DNA from: Sporothrix humicola
Lineage: Eukaryota; Ascomycota; Sordariomycetes; Ophiostomatales; Ophiostomataceae
Direction of reading: 5' to 3'
NCBI GenBank assembly: GCA_021396245.1
Contig: WNYE01000132.1
Span: forward strand, 1 to 64,000
DNA length: 64,000 nt
The notes under the pieces are model-generated. The model had not been told where the DNA came from and made no database searches. It worked only from the letters and a program-made list of their open reading frames with translations. Of the stretch, positions 58,901 through 64,000 are shown piece by piece (position 1 is the first letter of the stretch; each line of letters starts with the position of its first letter). The position numbers were made by a program, and so were the translations under genes.

Positions 58901-59688
58901 TCTCACCGAGGCACGGCCTGAGGACCCTTTCAGGAAAGCAACCAAGAATGCCCAAACTTTCCCACATCACCTCCAGTCCGTCAACGGGAACGATGCAGCC
59001 ATGATGAGAACGACCAGTTGGGCTAGTCCACCATCTCGTCTTCTGGTCCTGAGGGGCGTTTCTTGGCATTCGTGCTAGACAGGGCTGTGGGCGGAGTGAA
59101 GCCTAATAAAATGAGAAAAGGGAAGACTGGGGAAAAAGACCTGAGAAGGAGCATCCTCAGAAATAATGAAGAGCCGCACTCGGTGCTCACATTGAGTAAA
59201 AATGACAAGGAAAAATCCGCCTCCCATGGCCAGAGCCAAGCTCTTGGTTGGAAAAGCTCCAGAGCCGATCTGCAGTTGCTGTTCCTGCGATTTGCAGCGA
59301 ACGGCGGCAATAAATGGCTTGCGCCGGTTGACTGGGAAAGGAAAGACGAGGTAGGATACCAAAAAGAAAGAAAGAAAAAAGAAGGGAAGGAAAAGAAAGA
59401 GCTGTGTCTGCCTTGGGGATCTCGTTGGATCTGGTCCGTATTAAAGCTGCATGCACCCCCCCATATTTTGTGTGTGTTTTTTTCTTTTGCGCCGAAGCTG
59501 CCTTGCGATCGGGTTTCTTCTGCATTGTGGCTTTCACGAACTCGACTTGGATCTTTGAAGCTTTGATCTTTGATCTTTGGTGCCCTTTTCCTTTCCTCTC
59601 TCGCTTATTTGATTTTCATTCAAAGACAGAGGTCTCCTTTTGAATTTCGAAATTCAATACCGCATCAACACAACCCACAACCGCCATC
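55941..59688. other. Long gene-free region
   Basis: 3.7 kb without a supported gene. 56700-57160 is purine-rich on the plus strand. The right end is the promoter of the Cys-rich surface protein. I saw no repeats or RNA genes. Confidence 0.45.
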
Positions 59689-60768
59689 ATGCGCTCCTTA
59701 TCATCATTGCTCGTGGCCGCCGCGTCCGTCTGCGGCGTGTCTGCTCTCGACGTCGACGTCAACAAGTTCGAGGTCATCTTCAACGAGGCCAAGCTCCAGC
59801 CGGGCGTGCTCGAGTACGACAACCGCGACAGCCATTTCCTGGTGCTGCCCAACGTCGTCGGCAAGTTCTCGCCCAAGGGCGCCGCCAACTCGTCCGAGGG
59901 CACCGTGACGGCCCGTTCGGTCGTCGATGTCCTCCTCAACAAGCGCCAGACCTGCTCGTCCGGCTACGGCTACTGCTCCAGCTTCGGCCGCTGCTGCCCG
60001 ACCTACGACCAGTGCTGCGCCTACGGCTACTGCATTGACCCGGAGGACACCTGCTGCCCCAACGCGCCCTGCCAGGCCGGCCACGGCTGCTGTGGCCAGG
60101 ACCACTGCTACCCGCGCGGCGCCGTCTGCTGCGGCGACGAGTCGTACTGCGACGCCGGCAACCACTGCTACAAGATCCGCGGCTACTCGCGCGACGTCTG
60201 CTGCACAAACTCCGAGTGCACGGCCTACGTGACCGACGGCGTCACGGTCACGCGCTCCACGTCGACGACGCGCAGCACGACGCGCCCGCCCAGCACCTCC
60301 ACCGACTACAACTACGAGGCCTACTACTTCACCATCACCTACTACTATTATTACTACTACTGGTACTCGATCGACGTCACGCGCTCTGTTGTGACCTCGT
60401 CGCGCACCACCACCCGCACCATTCTCAGCGTCTCGGCCACCGACGGCGCCGACGCCACCTCGTCCTTCTCCGCCATCTCGTCCACCTTCACCCCCTACAC
60501 GCCTGCTGCTGCGACCTCGCTCGAGTCTCTGGCCGGCTCGACCGCCACGGACCAGCCCGCCAGCTTCGGCGGTGGCGGCGACTCGACCACCAGTGAGCGC
60601 ACGACTGCCCGTCCTGCGACCACGACGACGACCACTCCTCTCAACACCGTGGGCGGCGGCAACGGCGGCTCTGCCTCGGCTGGTACTCACGTGCGTGTGA
60701 GCGACACTTTCATCGGTGTGTGGATCGTTGCCGGCGCCGCCATGGGCGTTCTGATGGTTGCTCTGTAA
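59689..60768 (+). CDS. Cys-rich cell-surface protein with Kex2 site and GPI-type tail
   Basis: A 359-residue single-exon protein of the secretory pathway. Signal peptide: about 1-18 (hydrophobic, Ala-rich, ending GVSA). A propeptide-like segment (19-86) ends in Lys85-Arg86, a Kex2-type site, so the mature chain would begin Gln87-Thr-Cys89. Residues 89-177 hold 20 cysteines with six CC pairs, in short repeating units such as CCPTYDQCC and CCGQDHC, reminiscent of granulin-like or chitin-binding knots but not a clear match. A Ser/Thr-rich region follows, with an unusual run of seven Tyr and a Trp (about 220-230), then a Gly-rich stretch. The C-terminal hydrophobic segment (about 342-359) fits a GPI-anchor signal. 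A wall or plasma-membrane surface protein is likely. Gene-specific function unknown. Confidence 0.82.
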   Translation: MRSLSSLLVAAASVCGVSALDVDVNKFEVIFNEAKLQPGVLEYDNRDSHFLVLPNVVGKFSPKGAANSSEGTVTARSVVDVLLNKRQTCSSGYGYCSSFGRCCPTYDQCCAYGYCIDPEDTCCPNAPCQAGHGCCGQDHCYPRGAVCCGDESYCDAGNHCYKIRGYSRDVCCTNSECTAYVTDGVTVTRSTSTTRSTTRPPSTSTDYNYEAYYFTITYYYYYYYWYSIDVTRSVVTSSRTTTRTILSVSATDGADATSSFSAISSTFTPYTPAAATSLESLAGSTATDQPASFGGGGDSTTSERTTARPATTTTTTPLNTVGGGNGGSASAGTHVRVSDTFIGVWIVAGAAMGVLMVAL

Positions 60769-61261
60769 ATTGTCAGAGAGCCGAAGGCCGGTAGGCAAGA
60801 TTGGCGGAAATGTGCGGAAATGTGCAAGACGTTTGAATAACGCAACGCGAACATGATCTTTTTTTTCTCTTCTCTTTTTCTCTTCTCTCTTTCTTTTTCG
60901 TGATTTCGACTCTGTGGCAGCTGGCCAAATTCATGACAATAATAATACCACATAATGGGGGAAGACCAAGATCGACGGAAGAATACATGCCAGATAGTTT
61001 GAGGATATACCAATATATGCAATGAATTTAGTCTTGATATTTAAGCTCGCTTCAACAAATTCAAAGAGTGGTGATGTGACAATGTGACCGGAGAAGGGGA
61101 ATCGAACGCCAGGAAATGAGAAAATCAAAACGACCCAGAAAAAAAGAGAATAGAAAGGCATACTGCTGCCTTGACAAATCCAAACTCCAGAATGTTGCAG
61201 GCTGCAACCATGCAGTCGTATGATCATATGGTCGTGAGTGTAGCCATGATCGTTTGATACC
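60769..61261. other. Convergent 3' intergenic region
   Basis: A 493-base gap between the 3' ends of the Cys-rich gene and the NAD kinase gene. A TTCGATTCC stretch on the minus strand near 61098 was tested as a tRNA remnant and rejected. Nothing else is seen. Confidence 0.5.
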
Positions 61262-62725
61262 CTACGACGGCACTTCGCCGAAAGGATAGTTGAACTTGAG
61301 CAGGCCGTTCAGCCCGCCCACCCAGCCATCGTCGTCCTCCAGCACTCCATTCGAGTCGCCCTTCTTGGGCGCCCGAATCACGCACGGGACACCGCCGCGC
61401 CAGCTGCCGTCTGCTGCCGGACCCACGTACTCGCCCTCCACCCGAACTTCCATGCCGATACCCACGCCCGTCTTGCGCTTGCCGTCGATGCTGACTTCGA
61501 GCTCGCGTCCCCGGTTGCGCGCACTGAGACGCAGCACCACTTTGGTGTTGAGTGGCAGCACCAGCGGACGGAAGCTCAGGCTTCGAGGGCAGATAGGTGT
61601 GATGAGGAGAGAGCCCACGAGTGGGTGGATGATCGAGCCACCCGCGCTCAGCGAGTATGCTGTTGAGCCTGTCGGCGTGCTCACAAGGATACCGTCGGCC
61701 ACGGCCTCGGTCAAAAAATGGTTGTTGAGGAAGATGTCGATGATGGCAAGATGCGGATGTGGCCCGCGGTGGATTAGCAGCTCGTTTATGGCGTGGAAGG
61801 CTGGCGGTGGAGACCGTGCCGTACTCGAAACAGCACTCTGGGGTTGGTCCAGGCCGTGGCTCGGGTCGGCCATGGACGTCGGCACCAGCTGGTCGTTGAT
61901 GTTGACGCCGTTCTGGTCGTAGACGCCCACCTTGAGGCGGTGGCGCAGCAGCATCCGGGACACGCGCTTCACGCCCATGCTCTGTCCACGTACACTGCCC
62001 CACGCAACCGGCTCGTCTGTCTCTGTCTCGGCATCCGGCCGCGTGAGAGCCGCGGTCGTCGCTGCCGATGCCGACTTTGTCAAACCTCCCGCATTGCCGT
62101 TGCTTGCTGCCTGCGTATGTGGGCCCACAAGATCGTCCACAGCCACGCCGCTGCCGCTCATATAGACCTCGCGCCACGCGCTCTTGTATTCGTCAAACTT
62201 CCACTCGCCCAGGAACCCCAGGGAGCCCATGCTGAACGACAGTATTGGCGGCACGCTCGGCTGCAGAGAAAAGAGGCTGGCCGCCCGCAGGATCGTGCCG
62301 TCGCCGCCGAGTGTCGTTATCACATCGATCTTGCGAGGAAAGATGGTCGTCGGGTCGCCGTTGCCGACCACCGTATAGATGGGAAACGGAAGCGACTCGT
62401 GGATGTCGCTGGCGATGCGGCTCTCAAACACGAGCCGCAAGTCCGGGTAGTTCTTAGCCAGGTGCCGCGCAAACTCGATCGCCGACCTAGTCACATGAGG
62501 CGCATGTAGCTTAGGCATGATCAAAATGTTGCGCGGCGGCTGCGGCCAGTGCAGCGACAGAAGCGACGACGCCGGTGTCTGTTCATAGCGTGGCACCGTC
62601 CGGTCTTGTAGCTGGTTCACATCGAGGAGCTCGCGGCAGACCGACGTTGTCGAGAACGGGCGTGAGTAGCCGAGGCCTCGGTCAAAGGTCCGAAACAGGG
62701 ACCGAGCCGCCGGTCGCAACGCCAT
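61262..62725 (-). CDS. POS5: NADH/NAD kinase, mitochondrial Pos5 type
   Basis: ATP-NAD(H) kinase that phosphorylates NADH or NAD to supply NADPH in mitochondria, supporting iron-sulfur cluster upkeep and oxidative-stress defence. 487 residues, single exon. The start (MALRPAARSLFRTFDRGLGYSRPFSTTS) is a mitochondrial presequence. The catalytic GGDGT is at 140-144; FSMGSLGFLGEW follows, then NE-L-L-IHRGPHPHL and GSTAYSLSAGG in the sugar/NAD-binding part. Between the FGEWKF region and these, a Ser/Ala/Thr-rich insertion (about 205-245) adds length relative to yeast Pos5 (414). Assignment to the Pos5 branch rests on the presequence and motif set; a cytosolic Utr1-type homologue would differ. Convergent with the Cys-rich surface gene. 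Confidence 0.93.
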   Translation of the reverse strand: MALRPAARSLFRTFDRGLGYSRPFSTTSVCRELLDVNQLQDRTVPRYEQTPASSLLSLHWPQPPRNILIMPKLHAPHVTRSAIEFARHLAKNYPDLRLVFESRIASDIHESLPFPIYTVVGNGDPTTIFPRKIDVITTLGGDGTILRAASLFSLQPSVPPILSFSMGSLGFLGEWKFDEYKSAWREVYMSGSGVAVDDLVGPHTQAASNGNAGGLTKSASAATTAALTRPDAETETDEPVAWGSVRGQSMGVKRVSRMLLRHRLKVGVYDQNGVNINDQLVPTSMADPSHGLDQPQSAVSSTARSPPPAFHAINELLIHRGPHPHLAIIDIFLNNHFLTEAVADGILVSTPTGSTAYSLSAGGSIIHPLVGSLLITPICPRSLSFRPLVLPLNTKVVLRLSARNRGRELEVSIDGKRKTGVGIGMEVRVEGEYVGPAADGSWRGGVPCVIRAPKKGDSNGVLEDDDGWVGGLNGLLKFNYPFGEVPS

Positions 62726-64000
62726 GGTGGTGTCGATATTGGTTGTGTATGGGATGGAATCAAGCGCAGAGTTTCATCCGACACTCTATACTATCGGACG
62801 GTCGTCGTATCGCAGCTCGTCTATATTCGTTTGGCGTAAAAAGAGCACGTGCCGAAATGTAGGATCGAAGAGTCGAGATGATGAATCATTGTCGTTGACG
62901 ACGAGGAATACGAGTTTGGCAGATTCACAGCCATGTGCGTATTTGGGCTTTATATTGGACCAGGCTTGGTGTTCACGAAGCCATATTGGAGCCTGTATTC
63001 GGGGGCATCTTGCTGTGTCATATGTTGTTTAACTTTCGTGATGTTCTTTTTTAGATGTTTTCCCACGTTTTTTTTTTCCGGCTTTCATCGCATGTGCGAT
63101 TTTAGCACTTTATTTTCGCATTTATTTAATTCTTGTGCGGCGCCAATCACACACCCCGCAAATGCTCTTGCCCACAGCTGTCATCGAAAGCCTGTGACAG
63201 TGACCACCTGCACGCGGCGGGTTGCGTACCAACGCTAGGCTGCTTTCGGGCACTTGTCTGAGTGCTGTGAGTGTGGTTACAGCGCCAGATGGCTGGCCCC
63301 GTGCACCGTCGCAGCTGCCTGACCGCCTTCCCACTGCGTCACAGCCGCCTTCCAGCGCATCCACTAGCCCGTCCAGTTTCTCTCTCGGATCGTTCGGCCA
63401 GGCCTTAGGGCAGGCCCAGACCACTAGAAAGCGCAGAAAATGCCCGTTGGTGGGGGGTAGGAGCTCTGGGGATTTTATGTCGGGGGACGCTATTACCTAG
63501 AGCTCTACTTTTGCTGACTTACGATTCCATCGCGCCTTCCTCTGCGTCATTCCTCAATGACAGGCTGTTGGCAAATTTTGGAATAGCTCACAGCATCCTG
63601 CCCTTTTGTTTCCTCAAAAGTTAAAAAGGTAGTAGCGACCGTCGTCACGCTGGACCACGGCAAGATCAACCAAGGGACACGGCCCCTTCCTTCCCTCTCC
63701 CCGCCTCCTCAGTCCATTCGCCCTGCAAGGGGAGCCGATTCCCAACGAGGCGTTCCTGCTCTAGCTGAAAGGCAGCAATTCTGGCCAGCGTCACCTGCTC
63801 ATATCCCACTATTGCCTTTCTACCCAAGTGACCCTTTTTAAGGCCTCACTCTGCCTGTTTTTGTTTCTCTTTTTTGGATTGTTGTCTCCTTGCTCGCTTT
63901 GCGCCACTCTCCACGTTTTGTGGCCGCTCTGGTTCCTCACTCTCGCTCGAGATCTCCTTGTCGCATCCGCCGCGTAATCTTGCCTCAAATCTGTTACACA
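62726..64000. other. Intergenic region with C/T-rich right end
   Basis: The left part is the promoter of the NAD kinase gene. The last 350 bases are increasingly C/T-rich on the plus strand, like the leaders of plus-strand genes elsewhere in the window, so a gene may start beyond the right edge. No ORF is supported inside. Confidence 0.45.

Noticed and set aside
59704..60798. 364-codon open frame antisense to the Cys-rich surface gene
   Set aside because: Gly/Arg/Ala-rich shadow of GC-rich coding DNA; the sense frame has a signal peptide and cysteine pattern.
61090..61112. tRNA-like B box (TTCGATTCC) on the minus strand
   Set aside because: The flanking bases cannot form a T-arm stem and no A box or acceptor stem is present.

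Overview
This window reads as nuclear DNA of a filamentous ascomycete fungus. Coding regions are GC-rich. Introns are short (54-160 nt) with GTRNGY-type donors and CTAAC branch sites. The gene set is typically fungal: a Mep-type ammonium permease, a Cid14/Trf4 poly(A) polymerase, a BAHD-type acyltransferase, Cys-rich secreted proteins and a Pos5-type NADH kinase. Sordariomycetes is the best class-level guess. The sparse packing (about 16 genes in 64 kb) and long pyrimidine-rich leaders would suit something like Ophiostomatales, but that order-level guess is only an inference. I see no rRNA, tRNA, CRISPR array or recognisable transposase or reverse transcriptase.

Layout, left to right. 1-7.8 kb has no supportable gene and contains long C/T-rich tracts. 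7.8-11.8 kb holds a BAHD acyltransferase (+) and a 2-oxoglutarate/Fe(II) oxygenase (-), tail to tail. After 4.4 kb without a gene come two secreted proteins, also tail to tail: a four-module Cys-rich BAS2-like protein (+, 16.1 kb) and a large DUF5695-like putative glycosidase (-, 18-21 kb). A Trf4/Cid14 TRAMP-type poly(A) polymerase (-, 22-24.6 kb) and a MEP2-type ammonium permease (-, 25.9-27.5 kb) follow; the permease has a cluster of GATA motifs upstream.

27.5-35.4 kb is a long stretch without genes and becomes A/T-rich at its right end. There sits an orphan gene (35.4-37.2 kb) with a CxxC...CxxC motif, bordered on the right by a second A/T-rich block. A low-complexity nuclear-type protein (38.5-40.2 kb) and a bacterial-looking COG3573-type FAD oxidoreductase (42.3-44.0 kb) come next.

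The right third is mostly housekeeping: a SYLF/Ysc84-domain protein with an apparent one-base frameshift (45.4-46.7 kb); the proteasome ATPase RPT2 (-), whose first coding exon is the ATG alone; the E2 enzyme UBC1 (+), divergent from RPT2; mitochondrial succinyl-CoA ligase alpha (-); ELP3 (+), divergent from the ligase; a GPI-type Cys-rich surface protein with a Kex2 site (59.7-60.8 kb); and a mitochondrial NAD(H) kinase (-, 61.3-62.7 kb). The last 1.3 kb has no gene and ends C/T-rich, possibly the leader of a gene beyond the window.

Functional links: RPT2 and UBC1 are both ubiquitin-proteasome genes in a head-to-head pair. LSC1 and the NADH kinase both serve mitochondrial metabolism. The two secreted proteins at 16-21 kb and the GPI-type protein suggest host or substrate interaction. 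None of this amounts to a clear new multi-gene system. The least explained items are the four-module secreted protein, the Kex2-processed Cys-rich surface protein and the orphan CxxC gene with its flanking regulatory-looking repeats.
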